DNA from: an uncultured Dysgonomonas sp.
GTDB taxonomy: Bacteria; Bacteroidota; Bacteroidia; Bacteroidales; Dysgonomonadaceae
Length of the DNA stretch: 64,000 nt
Direction: 5' to 3'
Assembly (NCBI GenBank): GCA_937875275.1
Contig: CALNCC010000100.1
Span: forward strand, 9,774 to 73,773
Of this stretch, positions 36,310 to 45,612 are shown piece by piece. The position numbers and the translations under genes were made by a program. Positions within the stretch are counted from its first letter, which is position 1. Each line of letters begins with the position of its first letter. Under the pieces are notes generated by a model. That model saw nothing but the letters and a program-made list of their open reading frames with translations, had not been told where the DNA came from and ran no database searches.

Positions 36310-39099
36310 ATGAAAAAAGGATTACTCCTAATGCTGTGCCTCATCGGGGTTTTGTCGTTGCCGGCTCAAGAAGTACAACAGAACCAACTGACAGGAAGAG
36401 TTGTGGATGAAAACACGAAAGAAGTAGTGGAACTTGCAGCCGTGAAGGTCTTGAATATAAAAGACAGTACCATGGTTACAGGAAAAACATCCGGCGAGGA
36501 TGGTAAGTTTGTAATCAGCGCAAAACCATCTAAGTACCTTGTTCATGTATCTTTTATCGGATATGCAGATAAATATATCGACGCAGATTTGACGAAAGGA
36601 AATCTTAGTTTGGGAGATATCCTTATCAATGATGAAGGAATAGACCTCGAAGAAGCGGTCGTTACCGGCAGAATTGTAGAGATGATCATCAAAGGCGATA
36701 CCGTAGAGTATAATGCCGATGCTTATAAAGTGCAAGAGAGCGCCATGTTGGTAGATCTTATCAAAAGAATACCGGGTGCTGAGATCGATGAAAACGGGAA
36801 AGTAACAGTCAACGGAAAAGCAATCAATAGATTCTTATTCGACGGAAAAGAGTTCTTTAGCAGTGATCCGAAAACGGTATCAGAAAATGTGCCGGCTAAG
36901 ATGGTGAAAAGTGTGCAGGTGTACGATAAAAAATCGGATATGGCACAGTTGACCGGTTTCGATGATGGAAACGAAGAAGGAGTCATCAATATTGTTGTTC
37001 GCGATGGAATGAGGCAGGGAACCTTTACCAACTTTCTCGGAGGGCTTGGAAATAAGGATAAATATGAAGCGAATGGCTTTATCAGTAATCAAAAAAACGA
37101 TACCCGTATCACATTTATCGGAAATGCGAACAACAACAACGGAGAGAATGCCGGAGGACGTGGTCGTAGAGGACGAGGTGGAGACAACGGAGAACAGGAA
37201 GACTTGATGGCGGGAATAAATATAAATACCGAATTCAGCAAATGGAAAATAAACGGAGACGTATCCTATAACGGTCGCGATTCGAAAGTAGAATCTGTCA
37301 GCTCGACAGAATATATAACACAGCCGATGACTGAGGAAAGAACCTCGTTGAGCCATAGTAGTAGCGACGGGGTAAACACTCGATTCAGGGTTGAATTGCA
37401 AATAGACTCAATGACACAATTAACGTTCAGACCGAACCTGTCTTACTCGAAGAGCGAAAGCGTATCGTCAGGCTCTTCATCAAGATCGAATGGCGATTAT
37501 CCGAAGGATGACTTTACGGCTGTTTCGGACAATAATTCGAAGAATAACAATGTTAACCTGAACGGAACAATGTTGTTTAGTCGCAAGTTGAACAATAAAG
37601 GACGAAATTTTGCAATTGAATTATCGGGAGGATTGTCTGATGGCGATTCGGATGGAAAAAACTACTCATTAACAGATTATGTTAATGATGTCGATCGCCA
37701 ACTACTCAGAGATCAGATATACGATCAAAACAACAACAGTTACAACTGGGGAGTTCAGGCATCGTATACCGAGCCGATAGGCTGGAACAACTTCCTTGAA
37801 TTGTCGTACAATGTTCGGGGCAATCGTTCCGAAACCGACAAGAAAGCATACGACAACGATGGCAGTGGCAACTACGACATCATCGCCGAAGATTATACCC
37901 GTAATACGAAAAACGACTTCGTCAATCAGAATATCGCATTGAGTTTTAAGAGTAGTCGCGAGAAATATAATTATACAATAGGATTGGGTGTTCATCCGTC
38001 TAATTCGAAAACAACTGTCGAGCAACCCAATTATGAAGAGAACCGTATAACCAAAAACAATGTAGTCAACTATGCACCTAAGGGCGAGTTTATATACAGA
38101 TGGGATAAACGACACAACCTGCAAATAAGATATAGCGGATCTACCAGTCAGGCAAGTACAAATCAGCTATATGACGGTATCATTTCTCAGACAGAGTTAG
38201 ATACTGTACGAGGTAACCCTAACCTGAAACCAAGCTTCAGAAGCAATATGAACCTAAGATACCAGAAGTATAACGAAGGAAGCGGATCGACGTTCACTGC
38301 CGGTGGAAACTTTGGATATAGTGTCAATGACATTGTCTCGGTAACAAAATGGGGTGAAGGTAATAGTCGCAACACATCTTATGCTAATATAGACGGGAAT
38401 ATGAATGGAAATCTCGAAGTGGGGTACAATACTCCAATAGGGGACACCCGGTTCTCATTCAACACCAGAAGTAATGGAAATTATTCGCGTCAAAAATCGT
38501 ATTACAGTCAACGAGGGGCAGATCCTCAAGAGAGTACATCGGATAGCTATACCATGCGCGAAGATTTGAGCTTGAAGTTTAATTCAGATATAATACAGTT
38601 CGACCTGGGAGGAAGCGGTTCGTACAGCAAAGATAAATTCTCTTTAGAGCAACAAACCGACAGGGAAGTCTGGAACTACGGAGCTTTTGCCAATTTCACG
38701 CTTTATCTTCCTGCCGACATTGCCTTCGAGAGCAATTTCAACTATACAGGGAGTGCCGGATTTGCGGCAGCATATCAGCGGAATATCTATCTATGGAATG
38801 CCTCTATCTCAAAAGCATTCTTGAAAGACAAAAATGCTACAATCAAATTTAAGATGTATGATATCCTCCAACAGCGTAGCAACATAAGTCGTTCTACCAA
38901 TTCAGATAATATACGTTACACTACAACAAATACTATTAACAGCTACTTTATGGTGAATCTTATCTACAGATTCAACACATTTGGTGGACAAGGAAACCGT
39001 CCTGGTGGTTCGGGCGGTGGAGAAGGAAGGGGAGAATTCAGAGGCGGAGGAGGGTCTCCTTCGGGTGGTTTTGGAGGAGGAGGCCGAGGCCGATTCTAA
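36310..39099 (+). CDS. Outer-membrane beta-barrel protein (TonB-dependent-receptor-like), copy 1
   Basis: A 929-residue outer-membrane protein with a signal peptide (residues 1-19). A carboxypeptidase-regulatory-like beta domain (about 25-105, LTGRVVDENTKEVV to GDILI) leads into a plug-like region (LIKRIPGAEIDENGKVTVNGK, about 150-170) and a large barrel rich in aromatic-ended strands. The C-terminus is a Gly/Arg-rich tail of about 40 residues ending in GRF. It has no SusD partner. It is paralogous to the protein at 45613-48312, and both lie next to a FISUMP gene in mirror orientation. Role: probably uptake or export across the outer membrane; substrate unknown. Confidence 0.88.
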   Translation: MKKGLLLMLCLIGVLSLPAQEVQQNQLTGRVVDENTKEVVELAAVKVLNIKDSTMVTGKTSGEDGKFVISAKPSKYLVHVSFIGYADKYIDADLTKGNLSLGDILINDEGIDLEEAVVTGRIVEMIIKGDTVEYNADAYKVQESAMLVDLIKRIPGAEIDENGKVTVNGKAINRFLFDGKEFFSSDPKTVSENVPAKMVKSVQVYDKKSDMAQLTGFDDGNEEGVINIVVRDGMRQGTFTNFLGGLGNKDKYEANGFISNQKNDTRITFIGNANNNNGENAGGRGRRGRGGDNGEQEDLMAGININTEFSKWKINGDVSYNGRDSKVESVSSTEYITQPMTEERTSLSHSSSDGVNTRFRVELQIDSMTQLTFRPNLSYSKSESVSSGSSSRSNGDYPKDDFTAVSDNNSKNNNVNLNGTMLFSRKLNNKGRNFAIELSGGLSDGDSDGKNYSLTDYVNDVDRQLLRDQIYDQNNNSYNWGVQASYTEPIGWNNFLELSYNVRGNRSETDKKAYDNDGSGNYDIIAEDYTRNTKNDFVNQNIALSFKSSREKYNYTIGLGVHPSNSKTTVEQPNYEENRITKNNVVNYAPKGEFIYRWDKRHNLQIRYSGSTSQASTNQLYDGIISQTELDTVRGNPNLKPSFRSNMNLRYQKYNEGSGSTFTAGGNFGYSVNDIVSVTKWGEGNSRNTSYANIDGNMNGNLEVGYNTPIGDTRFSFNTRSNGNYSRQKSYYSQRGADPQESTSDSYTMREDLSLKFNSDIIQFDLGGSGSYSKDKFSLEQQTDREVWNYGAFANFTLYLPADIAFESNFNYTGSAGFAAAYQRNIYLWNASISKAFLKDKNATIKFKMYDILQQRSNISRSTNSDNIRYTTTNTINSYFMVNLIYRFNTFGGQGNRPGGSGGGEGRGEFRGGGGSPSGGFGGGGRGRF

Positions 39100-39117
39100 A
39101 ACTCCTTCCGGAATAAT

Positions 39118-39153
39118 AAGGGTTCTGACTCATCTGAGTCGGGACCCTTTTAT
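39118..39153 (+). terminator. Terminator of the first beta-barrel gene
   Basis: A 15-bp stem with two G-U pairs (AAGGGTTCTGACTCA / TGAGTCGGGACCCTT, short loop) is followed by TTATTTG, 19 bases after the stop. Confidence 0.75.
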
Positions 39154-39506
39154 TTGTATTATAGCGATGAAATCATTCTCCCGATAGAGCGATAACAATC
39201 AGCACAACATGAGAAATAAAATTCTCGTTATGCGCTTATGTCCACTAAATAAGTATTCTACAAATAATCTTATAAAAGAAGAATGTTTCTTTTTCAGGAA
39301 AAGTTGTTATCTTTGTAACCTATTTATACTGCATTCTCATCACTCGGGTTGTGGCAGAGTCTCGAAAATGAGGACGCTTTCCTGTGGGGGTGCGGGTATA
39401 TGTAGGCAAAACGCACTGTAATACAAATAGATACAAACGACAGCATGCATACAACTCACAAAACAAACATAAAAACAAATTAATAGTAACCTAAAACACA
39501 ACTGAG
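39154..39506 (+). other. Noncoding region holding a promoter and a long leader
   Basis: No coding frame is supported. A -7 box lies at 39308-39315, leaving a leader of about 185 bases before the FISUMP ATG. The leader is A/C-rich near the start codon and contains GTGGGGGTGCGGGT, an unusual G-rich stretch for this genome. No known riboswitch was recognised. Confidence 0.5.
39286..39315 (+). promoter_or_regulatory. Promoter of the first FISUMP gene
   Basis: TATCTTTG (39308-39315) matches the -7 box; TTTC at 39286-39289, 18 bases upstream, is an approximate -33 element. Confidence 0.5.
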
Positions 39507-41546
39507 ATGAGATTAAAATACAAATTATTAATTTCGTGTATACTATTGGCGAGTATGGGTATACAAGCCCAAGTAACCATTGGGAGTAACATAGAGTCTA
39601 ATGCAGGTGCATTATTAGACTTGAAGCAGCAAGACCCTGACGGAGAGAATATTACATCCAAAAAAGGAGTAATGATGCCACGCGTAGAATTGACAGACGT
39701 CAATAAATTAATAATGAGTTCTGTGGAAATAAAAGATGGCGATAGTGGCGGAGACCAATATAAAAAACATATAGGACTAATAGTTTACCATACAGATGCC
39801 TGTACCCTCTCGGGAAAAGGATTGTATGTATGGACAGGTACACATTGGGAACCACTGAATGCATATAGTAGTGGAGGAACCACCGCTTTGAGTAAATCTA
39901 AGATAGAGTTTCCAAGCGGGCTTGATAAACGAGGAACCGTTGTACCACAGACCTTGACAGTGAATTGGAGTGGAGCAGTTGCCCCTACGGCTACGAAGGA
40001 ATCTTCTCGGTCGTTACCCGCTGTGCCGGGCATATCGGCACCGGCATCGATAGGCGCATCGCCATTCGATATTACTCTATTGGCAGACCCTGTGGACCCG
40101 AACGAAATCACAGAAGACGATCCATGGATAAGCAAAGAAAACATTCTGAAATTTTCCGGATTAAATCACGCCTGTGGAGGACCTGATCAGGTTACTATCA
40201 ACCAAACCAACTACGCCCTCAGGATAAATGATTTTATTGTCTACAACTCCCCGGGACCTGCAAACTTTAACGTAAAAGGCAATGCCGTATGGACAAGCCA
40301 GTTGTATAACCCCAAAAAAGTATTGACCGGTACTACGGATCCTGTGATTGGAGATCCGGGAGGGGAAGAGAGAGACAACGGTACTGCGGTAGAGCCTAAA
40401 TTTGAATACACAACTTTGACATCGGAAAAATATTTTGTTGCTAAAGTTACATTCAAAGACACCGCTCCCATACCCCGATTCGACGACATTGACGTCATAA
40501 TACACGACTGTGTTGAGACAAACCGACCAGAGAGTACTGAAGAATGGGCGATGAACCGTATTGGGTTTGAACCAAGTGATATTACTGGAACAAATATAGA
40601 TTCGCCTTCTAAAGAAATAAATGGCTATCAATTGCATCGCGATCAAGATGGCAATTTATTTATTTCCAGCCTATTTGGCGAATATGATAAGGATTCAGAT
40701 GAAATAGGAGGAGCAGGACGTTGGATGATACAAAACCTGCGAGCTACAAAATATGATGCTGTACGCTCAGACGGTACCGACCCAAGCGATAATCCCACAA
40801 TCGTAGCTGGCAACAACTACGATCAAGACTATCCTAACCCAAGGTGGGGGTATCCTAACGCATATGAAGCGACAACCAGCACCTCTAGATTATTCGATCT
40901 ATTGCCTCGCATAGGGCTTCTATACAATTGGGCCGCCGCCACGAGGAAGTATGGAGGGGCGAAAGGAACTGATCCATATGATACCTTGGAGACGGGCAGT
41001 AGTGAGGCTTCGCTTATGAAAAAAGTGCAAGGTATTTGTCCTCGTGGTTGGCATCTGCCAAGTGATTGGGAGTGGACGAAATTGGAAGAGGAAATAAACA
41101 AAAATACGACTAAATATGCTTACTATAGCTACGATATTAACGGGGAAATCCGACGAAATAGTCCTAACAATGGGGTTGGAGTGAGCGATGAGTTGGCAGC
41201 ACGTGGAACAAAACATGGTCTTGCAATGATTGACCCATGCCTTCTGAAGGAGGCTATCCCCCTGTCTACAAATGGCAGGTCCTTTAGTCCTCTTGCAAAA
41301 GGTTCTGATTCTAATCTCGGAGGTTTCTTTGTTCCATTGGCGGGACAGGCAACGCAAACTGGTGCAGGCAAAATGATTACAAGTGGGTATAGTGCTCGTG
41401 CCGTTTTCTGGACAAGCAGCGGCATGTTTGAACAAGGTAACTCCGCGATGACACGAGCCTTTTCGTTTAATAATGGCGGAGTCATGCGTAGGCTTGAACC
41501 GCGCTCTTTCTACTATTCGGTTCGTTGCAAAAAAGATTATGATTAA
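39507..41546 (+). CDS. FISUMP-domain exported protein, copy 1
   Basis: A 679-residue protein with a signal peptide (residues 1-21, ending GIQA). The N-terminal part begins QVTIGSNIESNAGALLDLKQ, as in its paralogue. A middle region of about 200 residues, Pro/Asp-rich and without cysteine-rich repeats, precedes the C-terminal FISUMP (Fibrobacter succinogenes major paralogous) domain: YQLHRDQDGNLFISS, AGRWMIQNLRA, GLLYNWAAATR, CPRGWHLPSDWEWTKLEEE, FWTSSGM and YYSVRCKK at the end. FISUMP proteins are surface or secreted in Bacteroidetes; the molecular role is unknown. Paralogue at 43744-45114. Confidence 0.88.
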   Translation: MRLKYKLLISCILLASMGIQAQVTIGSNIESNAGALLDLKQQDPDGENITSKKGVMMPRVELTDVNKLIMSSVEIKDGDSGGDQYKKHIGLIVYHTDACTLSGKGLYVWTGTHWEPLNAYSSGGTTALSKSKIEFPSGLDKRGTVVPQTLTVNWSGAVAPTATKESSRSLPAVPGISAPASIGASPFDITLLADPVDPNEITEDDPWISKENILKFSGLNHACGGPDQVTINQTNYALRINDFIVYNSPGPANFNVKGNAVWTSQLYNPKKVLTGTTDPVIGDPGGEERDNGTAVEPKFEYTTLTSEKYFVAKVTFKDTAPIPRFDDIDVIIHDCVETNRPESTEEWAMNRIGFEPSDITGTNIDSPSKEINGYQLHRDQDGNLFISSLFGEYDKDSDEIGGAGRWMIQNLRATKYDAVRSDGTDPSDNPTIVAGNNYDQDYPNPRWGYPNAYEATTSTSRLFDLLPRIGLLYNWAAATRKYGGAKGTDPYDTLETGSSEASLMKKVQGICPRGWHLPSDWEWTKLEEEINKNTTKYAYYSYDINGEIRRNSPNNGVGVSDELAARGTKHGLAMIDPCLLKEAIPLSTNGRSFSPLAKGSDSNLGGFFVPLAGQATQTGAGKMITSGYSARAVFWTSSGMFEQGNSAMTRAFSFNNGGVMRRLEPRSFYYSVRCKKDYD

Positions 41547-41645
41547 ACGATGACAGAAGCAACGAGGCATACAACATTGCATTCATTTGATGAGTAAAAC
41601 ATGAAACACTTCGTTGGCTAAAATTTAAATATGCTAAGACTTATG

Positions 41646-41682
41646 AAGAGTGGCTGTCCGATTATTGGATAGCCTCTTTTTT
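41646..41682 (+). terminator. Terminator of the first FISUMP gene
   Basis: AAGAGTGGCTGTCC pairs with GGATAGCCTCTT, with a two-base bulge and a G-U pair, and is followed by TTTTTT. Confidence 0.75.
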
Positions 41683-41811
41683 ATATGAACTTGTCTCGCT
41701 GGAAAATAGTCGGAAATAGCACGGAAGGTGGGCAACTTTCTCTTAAAAGATGGCATTATGTTTGGGAAAATAGACTGTGTATATCTCTGTCCGTAAAATC
41801 ACTTAAACCAA

Positions 41812-41846
41812 ATAGAGGCATCTCTTTGTTGAAAGGATACCTCTAT
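41812..41846 (-). terminator. Terminator of the sulfatase gene
   Basis: ATAGAGGCATC and GATACCTCTAT form an 11-bp stem with one G-U pair; on the minus strand TTTGGTTT follows. Confidence 0.65.
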
Positions 41847-41871
41847 CACAACGACAGCAGGGTGTTGTTCG

Positions 41872-43476
41872 CTATTTAAATGTTTCTTTTATCCATCCCC
41901 AAAACTCTTCCTTCCATCCACTCGGATCTTTCTTGTCTTTATACCACTGTGTGAAACTTTTAGTCATAGATTCAACAAGCTCTTTGTTTTTGCCCGACAG
42001 ATCTGCCTTTTGACCCTTGTCGGTACTCAGATCGTAAAGTTCATATTTTTCCATTGGTACGGGATTATCCGTCTCATACTCGTGGGTATATCTCAATGCC
42101 CAATTATTTCGCCTAACAACAAAAGAGCCGTATGCATCTGACGGTTGCATCTCCTGCACGGTTGTTGAAACCGGAGGATTTAATGTAAAGAAATCTCCTT
42201 GCTGTATCATCCACACCAATTCCTCGTGAGGCTTATATGCCAAGTCTCCACCTATTATCGGCATCAGGCTGACACCGTCCACCGCCTGAAAGCGCGGCAT
42301 GCTGATTTGGGCAGCATCGAATACCGTAGGGAAGATATCCATTGTCGACACCATCGAACGGCACACCTTTTCCCCTTGTATCTTCTCTCCCCACGAGATA
42401 ATCATCGGAACCTTAAAACCCCCATTGAACGATTCGCCTTTAAATCCTCTCAGAGGCCCATTGTTTGGTAGCGGGCTGTTGCTCCGCAGCAGCATACCCT
42501 CCTCTTCGTATGGCGCAGCAGCACCATTGTCCGACATAAATATAATGATCGTATTTTCCAGTTCTCCTATGGTTTCCAGTTTATCCATTATCTTGCGTAT
42601 ACCCTGATCGAAAGCATATACATAAGAATAGAAAACTGCTAAGTTCTCAGGTTCTCCTTCGAAGAGTTTAGCATATTCCTCCGGTGCCTTCTGGGTCAAA
42701 GGTTCGTGTACGGCATTGTAGGCAACGTACATCATTTTGGGTTTATCCTTATACAGATCGATAAATCGAATGGTTTCTTCGGTTATCTGATCAGTCAGAT
42801 ACTTGTCCGTAGCACCTACCTTCTGGTCGTTTCTGTATAAGATGTCTAATGCCGGAGTATAATAGTAAGGACAAGAGTTGTAGTTGAATCCGAAATAATA
42901 ATCGAATCCTGCTTTAAGGGGCGATATTCCAAAATCCATATTTCCCGGGGCCGATTCGGGCAGATAATGCACTTTGCCGAAGCTGCCGGTCGCATACCCG
43001 TTATCTTTCATCACCTTGGGCATTAGCGTAACACTCTCGTCCAAGCCTTTATTTCCATCAGCAAGGTTGTAAAACCCGAAACGCTCCTGATATGCAGCCG
43101 TGATTAATCCGGCACGCGATGGCGAACTGACATTGGAAGAGGCATAGGCATCTACAAAACGTACCCCATTTTTAGCAAGAGAGTTTAAGGTAGGGGTTGC
43201 CTTCTCGGCTAATGCGAGTGCCTGCTGAAACGTATATTGATGAGATGTCGCATTAGCAATCAGATCGCTGTTGCATTCAGCCTCGGTGTACTGATCTTTG
43301 TTCAATGCTAAATGTCCCCACCCAAAATCGTCGACAACAACGAGCAGCACATTGGGCTTTTTGCTGTCCTCATCATCCTGTTTGTTGTTATCCTCATCAT
43401 CGTCTTTACACGATGGCGCAAGCCCGATCGCAAACAACAGGTAAGCGTATATAACGCCTTTTTTCAACTTTCTCAT
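41872..43476 (-). CDS. Ser-type sulfatase lipoprotein (S1 family)
   Basis: A 534-residue type I sulfatase. The ATG at 43474-43476 gives a lipoprotein signal (LFAIGLAPSC), followed by an Asp/Glu/Lys linker. VLLVVVDDFGWG holds the metal-binding Asp pair. The FGly motif is S-S-P-S-R (VSSPSRAGLITAAY), so the modified residue is Ser and needs the anSME encoded at 15133-16296; the usual trailing LTG reads ITA. FMSDNGAAAPY is the second metal site, and GKVHYLP and GGFKVPMI are typical. It removes sulfate esters from glycans; the substrate is unknown. It sits at the centre of the mirrored surface-protein module. Confidence 0.92.
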   Translation of the reverse strand: MRKLKKGVIYAYLLFAIGLAPSCKDDDEDNNKQDDEDSKKPNVLLVVVDDFGWGHLALNKDQYTEAECNSDLIANATSHQYTFQQALALAEKATPTLNSLAKNGVRFVDAYASSNVSSPSRAGLITAAYQERFGFYNLADGNKGLDESVTLMPKVMKDNGYATGSFGKVHYLPESAPGNMDFGISPLKAGFDYYFGFNYNSCPYYYTPALDILYRNDQKVGATDKYLTDQITEETIRFIDLYKDKPKMMYVAYNAVHEPLTQKAPEEYAKLFEGEPENLAVFYSYVYAFDQGIRKIMDKLETIGELENTIIIFMSDNGAAAPYEEEGMLLRSNSPLPNNGPLRGFKGESFNGGFKVPMIISWGEKIQGEKVCRSMVSTMDIFPTVFDAAQISMPRFQAVDGVSLMPIIGGDLAYKPHEELVWMIQQGDFFTLNPPVSTTVQEMQPSDAYGSFVVRRNNWALRYTHEYETDNPVPMEKYELYDLSTDKGQKADLSGKNKELVESMTKSFTQWYKDKKDPSGWKEEFWGWIKETFK

Positions 43477-43515
43477 AGTGTCGTTTTTTTGTAAATATAT
43501 TGTATTTCTTTTCGC

Positions 43516-43523
43516 CAAATATA
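43516..43523 (-). promoter_or_regulatory. -7 promoter box for the sulfatase gene
   Basis: The minus strand reads TATATTTG (TAnnTTTG), 39 bases upstream of the chosen start. It overlaps the extra codons of the longer frame and supports the shorter one. Confidence 0.5.
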
Positions 43524-43684
43524 CTTAATTTTTTTTACGTGAGAATTTGATATTCATTTAAGTTACTGTTTGGCAATTTGGCCTCAAAGACAGTCCCTTT
43601 TATTCCTTAAAATTACTTTCTAAAAAAAGCAATCACTACGACTAACCCATCCTTCCACTTTATTCTTTGCGGAATGTATATAAA

Positions 43685-43728
43685 CAACAACCCCACTCAA
43701 TAGATCATATTGGTGGGGAAGGTTGCTA
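43685..43728 (-). terminator. Possible terminator of the second FISUMP gene
   Basis: On the minus strand CAACCTTCCCCACCA can pair with TGAGTGGGGTTG with a bulge, followed by TTGTTTATA. It lies just after the stop at 43744. Confidence 0.45.
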
Positions 43729-43743
43729 TTTTAAGTTATCTGC

Positions 43744-45114
43744 TTAGTTTTTCTTGCAACGCACCGAGGCGAAACTGCTTCGAGGATCGGATGCACGAGA
43801 TACTGGCTCCATAGCACTGCCAAAGACTCGATTCCATCCCATATTAAACTGACTGCTGCTTGCTGTCCACATGTTGGCCGAAGATCCATAGTTGTAGATG
43901 CCAGTAAGAATGACATTGAAGCCACTTTTCACCCCGGAAGACATCATGTTAGAGGCTCCATTACTATCTTTGATGGGCGATGTTTGTCCGGGCGTAGGGC
44001 AAGGATCTTTCATTGCTGTACCGATAATAGCACCACGCACAAAAGCGTTTGGAGCAATCGTTGATCCATCCTTAGGTAGGGTTGCTGCATATTGGGTCGT
44101 ATTGTCGCACATCACCTGTTCAAGGTCTGCATATTCGGCATCACTCGGTAGGTGCCAGCCATTAGGGCAAATGCCTTGAAATTCGTAAGTTCTTGCGTTG
44201 GCTTGGTGCTCTCCGTCGTTCCAAGAGCCTAAGCCATTGGCGCTTGCTGTTCCGCTACTATTTTTATGTCCTTTACTGTTAGTCGCAGCAATCCAATTGT
44301 AGACTAAACCTTGACGTGGATAGCTGTTGTAAGTTGTTGGGTCTGTCATCGTTTTTGGATATGCCCAGAGTGCATTTACATGCTGAATGGCGGTACTCGA
44401 AGTTGGAGTTGCAGGTAAAGACTGTACAATTGTTTTATCGTAACTTTTGCGTCCTGCTGCGTCAGCAAAGCTGCGAGCAGCAAGATTGGTTATCATCCAA
44501 CGTCCGGCTGTACCAAAGTCGGAAGATATGAATAACTTGCCATTTGCACCTTTGCCATCGGTACCTTGATCCCGGTGGAGTTGATATCCAGTTCTTTCGA
44601 TAGACGAGCCAGCCTCTGCATTGGTTACATTGGCTATCTCGGCCGGAGAGAATCCAATACGCTCTGCCCATTGTTCTACAGTAAGGTCGTTATCGCCACA
44701 CTTATAGGAAGCGGCACATGCTTTGGGTATTCTTGCCCATTTTGTGCCATTCCAGACATACACTCCAGGGCATAAATCAGCCCCATCGCGTCCTGTCTTC
44801 TCTGACAGATTGTACACCATCAGCCCAACGTGAATTTCTTTCTCCCACTTGGCTCCGGATGTATTATCAATCGTAGCTTTAAGGTCGTTGTTGTCGCTGG
44901 CAATAACCGTAGATGAATTGAGCATCACTCGTGGTAGACCTAATCCCTGATATGCGTTTTCTTCCCCCGTCGACGAGTTGTCTTTTTTGGTTTTTAACTG
45001 CAACAAAGCTCCTTGGACAGACGATTCATCTCGTCCTATTGTAACTTGGGCGTTCGTTTGTATGCCACAAGTAATGACTACCGCAATCAGTAGCAAGATT
45101 CTGATAGTTTGCAT
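43744..45114 (-). CDS. FISUMP-domain exported protein, copy 2
   Basis: A 456-residue protein with a signal peptide (about residues 1-22, ending TNA). It opens QVTIGRDESSVQGALLQLK, as the paralogue at 39507-41546 does, and continues into FISUMP motifs: YQLHRDQGTDG, AGRWMITNLAARSF, GLVYNWIAATNS, CPNGWHLPSDAEYADLEQV, MWTASSSQF and SVRCKKN at the C-terminus. It lacks the roughly 200-residue middle insert of copy 1. Location is surface or periplasm by inference; function unknown. It lies downstream of the second beta-barrel gene on the minus strand. Confidence 0.88.
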   Translation of the reverse strand: MQTIRILLLIAVVITCGIQTNAQVTIGRDESSVQGALLQLKTKKDNSSTGEENAYQGLGLPRVMLNSSTVIASDNNDLKATIDNTSGAKWEKEIHVGLMVYNLSEKTGRDGADLCPGVYVWNGTKWARIPKACAASYKCGDNDLTVEQWAERIGFSPAEIANVTNAEAGSSIERTGYQLHRDQGTDGKGANGKLFISSDFGTAGRWMITNLAARSFADAAGRKSYDKTIVQSLPATPTSSTAIQHVNALWAYPKTMTDPTTYNSYPRQGLVYNWIAATNSKGHKNSSGTASANGLGSWNDGEHQANARTYEFQGICPNGWHLPSDAEYADLEQVMCDNTTQYAATLPKDGSTIAPNAFVRGAIIGTAMKDPCPTPGQTSPIKDSNGASNMMSSGVKSGFNVILTGIYNYGSSANMWTASSSQFNMGWNRVFGSAMEPVSRASDPRSSFASVRCKKN

Positions 45115-45612
45115 AATTGTTGTTTTAGATTCGTTTTATAAATTGTTCTTCTTTTGTAAAAAAACGGCAGGAGTTATCATTTTCCTAAGGTTCTTTTTGC
45201 AGGTTGTGTTGCTATTGATAAAAACGCATGTTTTGTTTCTGCAATAGAGTTATGATCTTACCTCACCCGTTTTAATTGTGTTTGTGTTTTTTTTTAAAAT
45301 AAGATTGTATGTCGAATAGCTGTTTCTTTAGATAAGAACAACGTAGCCATCATATTTTCAGCAAAGAATTTCTGTGTGAAAATTGTGTCGTTTTGAGTAA
45401 GAAACCGCATTAATCCTCGTTGTATGTTTCAGATTGTTTAGCAAAGGAACAAATATTTTTTTAATACTGCAAATTTTAAGTTTACAGTAAGTTGTCTGTC
45501 GACTCAGGTTAACCATGCAAAGAGCAGAAAAAGTATGATTGGTCTCAAAACGCTTGAGTGCTTGCAATTACAGAATGCTTAGCTCACGCTAAGACTATTT
45601 TAAGAAAACCGT
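45115..45612. other. Noncoding region upstream of the second FISUMP gene
   Basis: No gene is supported. A minus-strand TTCCTTTG at 45442-45449 is a one-mismatch -7 box and would give a leader of over 300 bases. A small hairpin (CTTAGC-TCAC-GCTAAG, 45578-45593) lies just after the second beta-barrel gene but lacks a T-tract. Confidence 0.4.

Larger units (their letters stand above)
41547..41871. other. Intergenic region with two terminators between convergent genes
   Basis: It holds a plus-strand terminator (41646-41682) for the FISUMP gene and a minus-strand terminator (41812-41846) for the sulfatase. A 64-codon open frame between them has no recognisable product and spans the second hairpin, so it is not called a gene. 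Confidence 0.6.

Noticed and set aside
37141..37200. Gly/Arg/Asn-rich repeats in the first beta-barrel gene as a DNA repeat
   Set aside because: It is a low-complexity part of the protein (GGRGRRGRGG) without a regular DNA period.
41685..41879. A 64-codon plus-strand frame between the FISUMP gene and the sulfatase
   Set aside because: It spans the sulfatase terminator hairpin, has no promoter or family resemblance, and runs into the end of the sulfatase gene.
45358..45567. A 69-codon minus-strand frame upstream of the second FISUMP gene
   Set aside because: The composition is unlike a protein and it overlaps a promoter-like region; no support beyond being open.
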